Origin: Elysia crispata
Taxonomy: Eukaryota; Mollusca; Gastropoda; Plakobranchidae
Reading direction: 5' to 3'
DNA length: 64,000 nt
Assembly: GCA_033675545.1 (NCBI GenBank)
Contig: JAWDGP010006684.1
Span: 1,259,501-1,323,500 of the forward strand
Shown here: positions 1 to 62,681 of the stretch, in pieces
How positions within the stretch are numbered: position 1 is the stretch's first letter
How the letters are laid out: each line of letters opens with the position of its first letter
Program-made: the position numbers and the translations under genes
Notes under the pieces: generated by a model
Database searches by the model: none
The model's input: only the letters and a program-made list of their open reading frames with translations
Told to the model about the DNA's origin: nothing

Positions 1-450
1 TAGCTCATTTCAAAAAAAAGAAGAAAAAAAACAACCAGAAAGAAGGCCTTTATTTTCATGTTTTGTTTTGCTTTATTTTGTTTTTTTCGAACAGGCCAGA
101 ATAGGCTTGAAAAATCAATGAAGAAAATTGCCCTGCTCTAGGTCAGAATTCTTGTATTGAGGATTAAAAATCATGTCAAGGTTGGTGTAAACCTAATTTG
201 TTTTGATTAGCTTATAGAAACAAGTAATGCTTTGTTTATTTTCTCCAACTGATTTTTAAACAGTCTTAAATACTACTGCAACCATTTGATGATGAAATTT
301 CTGTAACCCATTTCTCTCCCCTTCCGACAAAGTTTATTACAGTATGGTCAAACGAAAACAAAGAGGTGAAGGACAAAGCTAAAAAAAAAAGATGACCTGA
401 CAGAAAGGCAAAAAGTGCGACTGGCCAGCAAAAAGGGTTGTTTATCCACT

Positions 451-451
<1 letters not shown>

Positions 452-520
<69 letters not shown>

Positions 521-552
521 CTCTCTCCCTCCCTCTCTCTCTTTCTCTCCCT

Positions 553-624
<72 letters not shown>
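452..624. repeat. (CT)n microsatellite, interrupted
   Basis: 173 bp of CT with CCCT interruptions around 518-555. ORFs reading Leu-Ser or Arg-Glu repeats here are artefacts. Confidence 0.98.
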
Positions 625-627
<3 letters not shown>

Positions 628-1856
628 CCGACAAAAATCCAAGACTGTTTCTTGTTAATGGTCTAAGCCAGTAACCAGAAAAACCTGATAAAATTATGCT
701 GAGAGAGGTCAGTGACTGGAGGATAGCATTTCTGTAAATAGCACTTTCTGTATTGATGAGATATCCGTTGTAAACTACGCAAGTCCTCTTGAATACAAGT
801 TTACATAATCAAATGTCGGCATAAAATAAAGATCATACACATGTAATCTTTGATTTGATGGTGTTCTTTTTCTTATTTCTTTCACCTTTTCTATCTTTTC
901 TCATATACCTCGTCATCAAGACTGTTGTCTTTTTCTTCTTTCTGGATACTAATCCTCTTCTTTCTTTTTCCTTCCTCTTTGTCCTCTTTACCTTCTCCAC
1001 CTCCTTATTGTTCCCTATTCCTCTTCTTTTTCTGTCATAGTCATCGACGTCCTCCTCATCCCCCTCCTGCTCCTTCTTCTTCTTATTATTATTATCTTCT
1101 TCGTCTCAATAGGACTAATTTTCATAAAATAGATTGATGCTTTTTTTACATAGTTATTAAAAAAAAAAACAACTAACATTTGAGTCTATATGATCTGATA
1201 TGAACACGATTGATGAAAAAAATCTTAAAAGTGACTTGCAAGTCAAACAGTCCTCCTCAGTTTTATTACAGCTTTTTACAAATGATAAAAATCTTACAAG
1301 AGCAAGAAATTTTTGAACAGAAAAGAAATACTCATACTTCATACAAACTGCTTTTATTTCTTGATTGCCGGAAATAATTAAAGTACCATAGTTCTTAAGT
1401 TATTCAAAGACACTTCAACAGTTTAAAATAGACAGGGGTGCAAATATGAATTTTGACAATTATCTGTGTGGATCTTTATTATATCAATTTTCTTTGTTTT
1501 GTTTTGTTTTTTTCTTTTCTTTATTCACCTATAGTTGATAAGGGGTATTTCACCAGTTTCTTGCTAGCTGAGGGTCAAACTTATGATTAAATTAAAAATA
1601 CTTTTTTTTTTAATTTGGGAACAAAAGTGAATAAATTAAATATCATTGAACATGTCAGATAAAAAGCTTTGAAGTGATCAATGTGGAAACTGTATCAAAC
1701 AATAAATAATCTTATTTTTTTACTTGGAGCTACATACTTTCACTGCAACAATTGTTTGGATCAGTGTAGAGGTCATTTTTCCATGTTGCATAAGTTTCTC
1801 ATTTATAAAAGCATTAAAAACCCTTCCAACAAATGGTATCAACAAACATGCAGACA

Positions 1857-1859
<3 letters not shown>

Positions 1860-1890
<31 letters not shown>
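1860..1890. repeat. (TA)n microsatellite
   Basis: Perfect AT dinucleotide run of about 31 bp. Confidence 0.95.
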
Positions 1891-1894
<4 letters not shown>

Positions 1895-4800
1895 TACACT
1901 AACTAATGGTAATAACGTAAGAATTTACATTGTAATACTTGTTTTTTGGCTAGACACATTTCCGATTGGGTGATATTTCAGCTTGAAAAGAAACAATAGA
2001 CAGCAAACTAATGGTAACAATTTTTCTTTTCTTCATACTTACGGTAGGACAGGCGAGTAAAATGGACAAATTTATGAGGCAACCAGGGCAAATCAGGCTC
2101 AAGTTGAGTTTCAATTAGTTGATAATTAATTTTACCAATGAGGTAAATTTTGTTTACTTTAGAAAGAAGAAAAAGATAAAAATTAAGCTTTTTTATTATC
2201 TAAATACATTTAATTTTAAAGTGAATGAAAGAATTTCGATAAAAAAAAAATATTTTTTGACAGTAATGGATTTAAACTCAAATCCAAATAATTTTATTTG
2301 AGCTTTATCATCCTGATTGTTCCAGATTAAAAGATTGTCTAAGAATAAAGAAAGAAAACATTAACTTTAAATACAATAATGCTGACAAGTGTTCAGGGCA
2401 AGGAAAAGATGACTAGCATGGGTTATAGGTAAACTCAAACTGTTTGCTAAAAGGGAAACAAAGGTCAAACAATATTTTTAAAGAAATAATGATTGGACAT
2501 CAACAAAAAACTGTTGGAAAAAAACAGAGGAGGGAGAGGTGATAAACTCTAATAATAGCAAGGCAAGAGCACCTACATAATGCTTGATTTTTTTTTTCTT
2601 ATGATTTCATATAATGAGAAAAGGGTATCAAACTTGCAATTTTAACACAATTTAAACTTCTTCAAGGATTACTGCATTTGCAATATTTGTTTAAACACAT
2701 ACATTTCCATTTAAATATCACAATTTGTAAAGAAATATTGATAAAAATTAAGGCTAAATTTATGTAACTGAAAATCTTCCATCAGATCTGCTTTAAATAT
2801 TATGTTTAATTAAATGATACAGAAGTGAGCATGAATACCCCTATTTGATATAAACATAGATTAAATTTCTTCAGCTTTCTTTCTTTTTGAAGAGAAAATT
2901 ACAAGTATATACACGAAAAAAAAAGTTACATAATACGATCTTTTTCGTTTAAAAAAAATGATTGCTGTATATTGCTTAACATATGTATCAAATGAAATTT
3001 AAAATTTTATAACTATAAACAGTTTTGAAAAAAAAAAACAATCATAAATTAATTTCACAAAACAATTTCACAGAAAAAAAAATAATGTTGACTTCAGGAT
3101 TTCATGTATCTAAAGTTTAAGCTAAACAAGTATGACCCATTGAGCAACTTGTTTGCTACGTTTAAAATATTAAAAAAAAAAAAATCTGTTGATGAAAGTG
3201 GTTGCACAATGAGACCATCATCTCATTGCACATTCATCAAAGTAAGGGTGCTTAAAGACTAATAATAAAAAAAAGATGATCATCTTTTCAATTAGAGGGA
3301 GAAAAAGTGAACAGTGTATTATTTGAAACATTCAAATTGATTTTTAAAAGATATTCTCAATTAAACCTATCCATTCCATTCTCTGCTAAATAATAAATGT
3401 TTCACTAATGTAATAAAATTAATATCTTATCGAAAACCCTAGCCATAATCACAATAATTTGCCATGATAACATAAAACTTTTTATTACAAAAGTTTCAAG
3501 AATTCTTGAAAGCAATACTCTAACGAATAAAGCATTTAAAATCATTGTAAAAAAAACTTAAGTACTGAGTTGGACTTGTAAATCATAAATCAACTACTAA
3601 ATTTTATAAATCAGCTGATCCTTTGAAAATAAATAATAATCTTTATTATTTTTTTTTACACAAAAAGATGTGCACACAAATTCAAATAAATATTAAAAGG
3701 AAGCAGATGAAGGCAACTACTTTTTGTAAAAATGTAAAAAACAAAACTTAAATGATCACAAGCGTTGAACATATCATTGAAGCAATAAAATAAATGATTA
3801 TAGTGTATACGTACAATGATGCACAAATGCTAAATAGTAGGTCATGTGTCAATGCAAAAAAAAAATTGCATTTACAATATCCAACCATAATCACATAGCT
3901 TTTTCACAGACAACAAAACAAAGTAAATGTTTTATCATTTTAAGTATTTGCACATCACTGAGTATATAAGAATTTGGCATATTTCAGCCACAATATTGAG
4001 AAGACTAAGAGGGAAAGAAACCCTTTGGATATTTCCTAATCTCCACTGACTAGATGATCTAGATGGGTTCCATTTAACTTATTCATAATGACGTGTAGCT
4101 TCAACACATGGGTTTGGGCTTTTGGTTTGGATCCTGGCATTTTCGGACCCAAGCGTGTCTAATAGCTCCTGTTAACCCATGGTTTTATCTACTCCAATGC
4201 ATCATTTGCAGATTGTTGCTGTAAGAGCCTTTTGAAATAGAGCAGAGGCTTTGGAAAAAAAACAAAACATCAAGCCTATGGTTGGTACCACTGCTTTATG
4301 AACAATAACTTCAGTTATCTGTAAATGGTATCACACTTATTTTATCAACCCAAGAAAAACATGCAGATTATGAATTCAACATTCAAGTATGGGCTAGAAA
4401 GTCTGAAAATTCTCTTGTTAGCTTGCTTCATTTTAAAGCCTGTCAAAGACATCTATAATCCAAAGAACATAGTGATCTACCTGACTTATGACCTGCACTG
4501 AAATTTTGTTGCTATAATTAGTGGACTCCATGAAAGAGCTTTTGAAATTTCTCAAAAATTGAAAATTTTCATACTTACATTACATATTTGTATACCACAC
4601 CAAATAACAAAAGATATATTTTATGACAAATTCAAATACATATTTTTTTTTTGGCAAAACATTCTTTAAATAATATATAAATTGAACCTTTATAATGTAC
4701 AATGGTTGCCTCTGTTTTTGTAAAAATGTATGAAAAAATAACATTTTTGTCTATTGTTTGAGGTGATGAGAAGAAAAATAGTTCTATGTTCAAAAATACT

Positions 4801-5532
4801 TTCATGTTGCATTGTTTCTTTTTCAAACATCATGCATTATTAAATCTACACTGTGTATTCTTTTAATGGCCCTCGTTCATGTGTCTTATTTCTATTAAAA
4901 TGAGGTAGACTGCATACACAATCCTCTTGGAGAGATTTCTAAAAGATCACATTTTTCGAGCCTAACATGTTCTGTGAACAAAATAGTATGCAAAAGTGCA
5001 TTAAACATTGCAAAAATACATATTTTCAAGTTTCTTGAGCTTAGAATAAATAATACATTTGAAAAGAATAGATTTAACGGCAGAAATCTATAGGCAAATA
5101 GTTTTAACTCTCTTATAGAGGAAAATTCCATGAGCTCAGGACTTTTTTCTGTTTCAACAATTCAAAGGATGACTTGAAATTGTAATTAAAAGCAACTGCA
5201 TATTCATTCTTGTTGAAATTTAGTCACTTTTGTGGTGTTGAGACAATACGCAGAAACGTATTTTAAGAATGGAGTTCAGCATTGGCCTGTGGAGATTTTA
5301 ACACTTTACTTTCAGCATCAAAAGCTCAAAGTTCAGCTTAATACTCCAACTAAAGATGATGCTAGACTTTTAAGTTAATTAATCGCGAAAGACACATGTG
5401 CTCACCTGTTTTGGCCCTTGTATAAAATTCATTGACAGTGCCCAGAGTTTTTACTGAGTGTATAACAATGAAAGCATTGCAAAAAAGACACATATGACTG
5501 AAAACGTCATTGAGTATCATTCTTTTTTCTCA

Positions 5533-5560
5533 TTTTTTTTTTTTTTTTGGGGGGGGGGGG
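5533..5560. repeat. T16-G12 homopolymer junction
   Basis: A run of 16 T followed by a run of 12 G, downstream of the UNC79 stop codon. Prone to length error in assembly. Confidence 0.9.
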
Positions 5561-6148
5561 TTATATGAACAAAAAATATCAGATCTTCTCTTGAGCATAT
5601 GGATTCCCTTGAGTAACATTTACACATTTGCGTATTTGCACTGTATATTTTCACTTTACCCATATTGAAGCTCAAAGGATTTTTTTTTGCATCTCACACC
5701 ATTAATCAAGATATGTAGGGAAAAAAATATCATATGAGGTATGTATAATTTGACATGTATTACAGTCATCAGATCAAAGATATTCACTATTCTTTAGTAA
5801 AAGGCAAAATTACTTTTTTCCATAACCTTTATGAAATATTCAAATTAAAATCCTTAAGTTAATGAAGCTAGCTGAAAATTTATAAAGAGCAGATTAAAAG
5901 AACCGTCTCCAAAATTCATTTTTATAGGGATAGCAGACTGTTTTAGTCATAGAGCACTGCATATAACTTATTCTTTAAAGACGTGGAACTATTTCATACA
6001 ACAAAAATGTAGCATAATATTAGCAAATTTTTCTCACTAAGAAATTACATTTATAGGCATCAAGAATAGAACATATTTCATACTTTAGAAAATCTGTTAC
6101 AGTGTATTCAAAGATAGTCTTCTCTAAATCAAGGGAGCGTGTGAAAAA

Positions 6149-57675
<51,527 letters not shown>

Positions 57676-58799
57676 GTACAAGTGAGACTTACAAGTTTAC
57701 CTTGTAGTATTCATATCTTTCTTTTCGAGCAAATTTCATGTCTAAAAAGTGTTGTCTGTGAATATATTCCTTTGTATTATGGTTTGTTTTTTTTCACTAT
57801 GAGTGATTTGAGTCCTTTGTACTTTCCAGCTTTGAAAATGGTATAGAACTGGAGTATGATGTTATATTTGCAATCTGTGCTGTATTTATGACAGTGGTTG
57901 CCTATAGGTAATTTTATGTAGAGCAGCGCCCAACATATGCGGTATCCATCTACGTTGAAACAACAAAGGGATATTGCTTTCAACTACCTTTATTAGATAT
58001 ATCTTTTTTTTTTTTTTTTTTTTTTTTTTGTAAAACACGGCAATCCTTAGATTATTCATAGAAAATTCTCTATATATTAATGAATTAGGGGCCCTGCTCT
58101 TTAGAGTAGGCGATCATGACCTTCTGCGCATCTCTATCCCTTGATGCTGTTAGTGCATTTGTCACTCATTTTATATTTAGCCACTTATTTTTTCTCGCTT
58201 CTTTCCCCTGTTGCCTTTTCCTTTAAAATCAATCAAGTTGTCACAAGATGTTTCAGTTTCTTTTTTTCTCATCACATGGCCAAAAAAGACTGCCTGTAGT
58301 TTACATATGGTATTTATGAGGAATGATGTGCTAGCTCCTCGTAGCACAGTTTAGTTTGATTTCTTTGAAGTCCATGAATAAGATTCATAGCATTATCCTT
58401 AGGAACCACATTTCTGTTGCCTCCAGTTAATTTTGTAGTTGTTATTGTCAAAGCCTGACTCCAGTGCTCTTTTTCTCATATAGTTGAGATGTATTCACTT
58501 GTGAGTTTGCTGATTTCAGTCAATGAAAACTCATTTTTAACTTGCGCCGTTCTTGATGCGATTTCACAGTTGTGTCCAGGCTTACTATACGTTGCTTTAT
58601 CTCCAATTTTTTTAAACTAACACAAAGTGCCTCGTTGATTTTTTATTGTTTGACATAGCGGCCGACTATTATCTCTCTCGAAGATAACCTTTAAGTGTAA
58701 TGGCTTAAGATCTTCAACTTTTAAGTCATTTTTAAATTAATACAAAAGTATATAAATTCACACTGTTAAGAAAAACACGTCATGGCTGTGGTGGTCAAG

Positions 58800-58855
58800 A
58801 TTGTGGTGGTAGTAGTAGCAGCAGCAGTGAGTGGAGGAGGAGGAGAAGAAGAAGA
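58800..58855 (+). repeat. Imperfect GTA/GCA/GGA/GAA triplet run
   Basis: Successive short runs of GTG, GTA, GCA, GGA and GAA triplets inside the inverted-repeat element. No reading frame is supported. Confidence 0.75.
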
Positions 58856-59038
58856 ATAGTAATAGGAACCATAACCGTTATAGTCAATCAATTAGGTGCC
58901 CAGAGGAGGCGAGCATGACCTTTTATTACTTAAATATATTAAAATTTAAGTTATTTTTGTTTTAAATATTTTATTATGTAAGCCCCTAGTTTTAAATGTT
59001 ACAAAACTTAAAACCATTTCTAAAGAAACTCAAGTTTC

Positions 59039-59041
<3 letters not shown>

Positions 59042-59091
<50 letters not shown>
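59042..59091. repeat. (TA)n microsatellite
   Basis: About 50 bp of perfect TA inside the 580-bp inverted-repeat element. Confidence 0.96.
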
Positions 59092-59094
<3 letters not shown>

Positions 59095-59475
59095 TGTCGA
59101 TTTTAGTCGAGACGCATATAATACACGCCTTTTCAGTTGAATATTGCTCACCCGATCGGCTGGTCAATCAGCATACTGTTACGATGACGTTTGTTTATAG
59201 CTATCTAGAGCAACTCCTACACAGTCAAAACAACTTCGTTCTCAATCTAACATGGAGAGGACGTGTTTTCTTTACAGTGTGAATTTATATACTTTTGTAT
59301 TAATTTTAAATTGGCTTTATGTATTGAGGATTTTTTTTTTCCTAATGCTGAAACTGGTTTTAATGAAGCAAGTTTTTCTTGGTGTAATGATAAGTTATAA
59401 ATTTGCATATTAGAAGAAGCACAAGAATAATAATAATTATGCAAGAATGAACAAAATCTTCGCCTAGCGAAAATA

Positions 59476-59722
59476 ATTAGGTCAACGTTCATTCATGATC
59501 ACTGGGTCAAGTTTTAGATTGAAAAAAAAGGTCCGAAGTTTGTTGCTTCTAGTCTTTTTCTATTTTCGGATTGAAATTAGGTCAATGTTCGTGCATGATC
59601 AGTGGGCCAAGTTTTAGATTGAAAAATAGGCCCAACTTTTGTTGCTTCTAGTCTTTTTCTGTATTTGGATTGAACTTAGGTCAACGTTCATGCATGAACA
59701 CAGGGCGTAGTTTTGGAACACT
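59476..59722 (+). repeat. About 100-bp tandem repeat, 2.5 copies, upstream of the hammerhead
   Basis: Two whole units (starting 59476 and 59576) and a partial third (from 59675) share TTAGGTCAACGTTCATGCAT-like starts, then GTTTTAGATTGAAAAA, TGTTGCTTCTAGTCTTTTTC and GGATTGAA. Units differ by scattered substitutions. The array stops about 170 bp before the hammerhead and is probably part of the same element. Confidence 0.85.
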
Positions 59723-59734
59723 GTCTAAGTGTCT

Positions 59735-59800
59735 TGTTCTAGATCTAGGTAAAGCCATAGGTCATACTCAGAGAAAACACGGCCCAACATAGCTCTTCGA
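59735..59800 (+). repeat. Interspersed repeat copy leading into the hammerhead
   Basis: Shares TCTAGATCTAG, a CATAGGT block and the run CGGCCCAACATAGCTCTTC with 57441-57514. This marks it as part of a dispersed family rather than unique DNA. Confidence 0.8.
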
Positions 59801-59893
59801 TCCATAGGCTACCTCTCAGGTGGCCGCCGTTTTGGACTTTCGATCCAGAAAAAGCAATTTTTATCTGAATGGTGGACACTTGAATAAATCGAT

Positions 59894-59960
59894 ACTCTAT
59901 AGCCACACTGATGAGTCGTAATACGACGAAACACTTCCTAGAATGTGTCTGTGGATGAGT
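59894..59960 (+). ncRNA. Type I hammerhead self-cleaving ribozyme
   Basis: All parts of a hammerhead are present in order. Stem I 5' strand is ACTC (59894-59897), internal loop, CCACA (59903-59907). Core CTGATGA is 59908-59914. Stem II is GTCGT/ACGAC (59915-59919, 59923-59927) with an AAT loop. Core GAAA is 59928-59931. Stem III is ACAC/GTGT (59931-59934, 59945-59948) around a 10-nt loop. The cleavage triplet is GTC, with scission expected after C59949. Stem I 3' strand is TGTGG (59950-59954) then GAGT (59957-59960). Opening through stem I makes it type I, the kind known in animal retrozymes and Penelope-like elements; a short stem III is typical of those. It probably belongs to a non-autonomous mobile RNA element. 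Chance assembly of a full core with three helices is very unlikely. Confidence 0.9.
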
Positions 59961-60000
59961 GAAAAAAATTATTGTTCCTTTAAACAAAAATTTCGCCTTA

Positions 60001-62159
60001 AAAAATGATTGATAATCTTGATTGGGAGACTGAATTCCTCCATCCTCCCTAATTTATAATAGGTTTAATCGTAGATAAAAAGAAACGTTTGTTCAGTTTG
60101 TTTGTTTTTTTTGTTTGTTTGTTTTTGTTTTTTTTTTTTTTTTGTTGTTTTTTTTTTTTTTGTTGTTTTTTTTGTATTTTAGATAAGATTTTCTAAAGAT
60201 GTTGAATTTCACTTTTTTTCTAAACCTGTAAAGTGTGTTCTATTTAGATAAGGTAATTACTAAAATCTGATGAGATTAAATTAGCTCTTGAAACAAAGAA
60301 TTTTGTGCAAATGTTATTATAAACTATCTTTACATAAATTATATCTGATTTATTTCATATACAATAAATTTCAAATTTGATAAATATCTAGTCTTTATTA
60401 GGCTAAGGTTTTCCCCATATTAATCTTTCTTTTTTGTGATTCCTTTTCAGAAGTAAAACGTGGGACCTTGTTTAAATCCTCAAAGCTTTCTTATCATCCA
60501 GTTACTATTTCTCTTGATAACGCTTTTAAAGAGAACAGGGAAAATATGTTGACTGGAGTAAAGACCTAATTAATGAATGTTTGGAAAAGAAACTTATGTG
60601 AATTATCAATTGTGCTTTATTGTAATGCAATGTAAGCTGAAAGTCAAACGGATTAAAGTTCATTTAACAGGCAATGCTCTTATATGTATTATCTCTTTTA
60701 ATGAAAATGTCATATTCGTTTATATTATAAAATTATACATAATTTCCATTGACGTCATTTTTAAAAGACTGTATTATGTGTCTTTTTTAGGAAACAATGC
60801 GTATTATAAAATTATTTCTTTTTATATTTTTATAATTTGGATTTCTCTGAATAAACTCAGATAACACTCTTTTTACCTGTCTTTGTTATTTTTCATAATG
60901 TTCCTGTTTTTAATACCTCCCACATTCAATACATTGAGAGTTTAAACCCAAAGGTTTTCGTATGTGTTTATGGTATTCATCAAGTGATTTCAATTCATTC
61001 TAATTTGCACATAGCTTAAGATCTGTCATTTTCATACAAAAGAAATATTGAACTCCATTTAAAGTAATAGAAACATAAACTCTTTTTCTGAATTGATAAT
61101 GCGTGGATGGTATGTGTTGGGAACATAACATGGAATAGCCAACTGCCAAATAGATGGTGAATCAATATTGAATAATTAAATAGGGGTGAGAAAAACCTCT
61201 ATACTTCTATCTCTATGAACAAGCATAATAACAAAATATCATGACAATAGAATAGAATTCAAAATTTTAAAAAATATCAAAACGGTAGAATCGATTTCGG
61301 TTTTTTCTTTCTCTATACTAATACAATACCAATGCTGTAGAATCAAAATGATCTCTATAAATCATCAAAATAATACCATATTATCAAAATATAATCGAAT
61401 TTGAGACCGGAGTAAAAAGCGCCCATATAACATTATATCCTTTTCATAACATTTTTTTTTCGATTTTTTTAGAAATATTCATAATATTCCTCTTGGCTAT
61501 GAGAACTGTCCACAGCATTATTTATAGATATTGTTATATTTCCACTCCCTTTAGTAAGACACTCTGCTTCCACTGTTATAGCTAATCTTGATTTAACCAA
61601 GCAGGATATAGCTGGTAACACTCACTCAGCGGCTGCATAGATTGAATTTTATAATTACATGTTCTCTTAATATAACAAAAATGACACGATTTTTTGGGGG
61701 GTTAAGTGAGTGGGCAATAAGCTTTTTAACTGGAGTTGGAACAAATCTTTACGATTGGACTGATGACTCGAAAAAGATCGAGATATAGATAGAGATAAAA
61801 GGTCTGGGACGGGCTAAGAAGATAATATTTATTGTGAAAGATGAGGAAAGAGAAATAAGCAGGTACATGGCCACTAACGCCAACCGACACGACACTCCAT
61901 GATGGTTTCTAAAAAAAAGAAATAAGAAAATTGGGTTTTAAGATAATTTCTCAAAAGAAAAATATACGAATAAAACATTCATCATTACTTCTCGCTAGAT
62001 AACCTAATTTCGGTTGAAAGGTTTGAAATTGTATAAACTTTGGACCTTGATATTTTTGCAATTAGCTTAATTCGTTTTCTCGGTCTACCTAGATCTATAT
62101 AGGGATTGAATTGTTGTTGAAACAATAAGAGATCGACCGCCACCCTTTATGATTTAGTG
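60001..62159. other. Intergenic AT-rich DNA
   Basis: Contains a T/G low-complexity run (about 60090-60175, GTTTGTTTG and poly-T). No gene, RNA or repeat family recognised in the rest. Confidence 0.75.
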
Positions 62160-62640
62160 ATGGCAAACCATTCAGGAGCCCAAGAGGCTATGGAAAGTGT
62201 GTTGGGAAGACGAGAAGTGCAGAACACAGCTCACCCGAGAAATTATGTGAGAGCTCTCAGTCAGAGAGAGTATCGCAGGAGGCGAGGTATGACTGAAAAG
62301 CTTACAAATAAAGAATGTATGAAAGATTAACCAAAGAAAGTGGAAAGGAAGGAAAAAAATGGAGGAGAAAACGAGGAAAGTATAAAGAACACTGTAATCG
62401 CCTCGACCATAGGAAAGAAAGAAGACTAAGAAATTTAAAACTCTAACACAGAAGGCCCTGACCGACAAAACCAAAACGACTCTTCATGCAGAGGACACAG
62501 ACGAGGAGGATAGAACGGCGACTTTCCCAGCACCCAATGTTAGAGTCGATATTGACACACAAGCAGAAAACAGAAAGAAAAGAACCCTTAGGAAAGGATT
62601 CACTAGAACAACGCAAGATACGTTGATTAAATATAACTAA
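62160..62640 (+). pseudogene. Broken coding remnant in three successive frames
   Basis: Three overlapping open blocks run one after another on the plus strand. 62160-62330 starts with ATG (MANHSGAQEAMESVL, then REYRRRRGMTEKLTNKE). 62315-62446 reads MYERLTKESGKEGKKWRRKR and then CNRLDHRKERRLRN. 62413-62640 reads TQKALTDKTKTTLHAEDTDE and TLIKYN before TAA. The composition (Lys/Arg-rich, then acidic) is continuous and the local GC is higher than the surroundings, as expected for one decayed gene with two indels. I do not recognise the family; a mobile-element or retrocopied gene is possible. Confidence 0.5.
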
Positions 62641-62681
62641 GCCAACAAGGCCAAAAAGGGAGACTGTTAATCTCGAGAATC

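Larger units (their letters stand above)
1..6148. other. 3' flank and likely 3'UTR of UNC79; no gene seen
   Basis: AT-rich DNA after the UNC79 stop codon on the minus strand. The 3'UTR must begin at 6148, but I cannot fix its poly(A) site; TTTATT, the reverse of AATAAA, appears near 3642 and further on. On the plus strand an AATAAA lies at 825-830, which could end a neighbour entering from the left, but no coding sequence supports that. About 855-1137 is pyrimidine-rich. The remaining ORFs look random. Confidence 0.6.
58731..59310. mobile_element. 580-bp element with 51-bp terminal inverted repeats (MITE-like)
   Basis: 58731-58781 is repeated in reverse orientation at 59260-59310, both containing TAATACAAAAGTATATAAAT and TTCACACTGT followed by CACGTC, with only a few differences. 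The inside holds a decayed triplet run (about 58800-58855), unique DNA and a TA run. No transposase and no clear target duplication are visible. Likely a non-autonomous inverted-repeat transposon or a local inverted duplication. Confidence 0.7.

Noticed and set aside
415..674. ORFs of Leu-Ser or Arg-Glu repeats over CT arrays (also at 54845-55246, 57005-57211, 46263-46560)
   Set aside because: They are translations of dinucleotide microsatellites with no other coding sign.
855..1137. Plus-strand Phe/Leu/Ser-rich ORFs
   Set aside because: They come from a pyrimidine-rich stretch with no conserved motif or splice context.
61760..61790. CTGATGA followed by a CTCG/CGAG hairpin
   Set aside because: No GAAA after the hairpin and no stem III or cleavage triplet.
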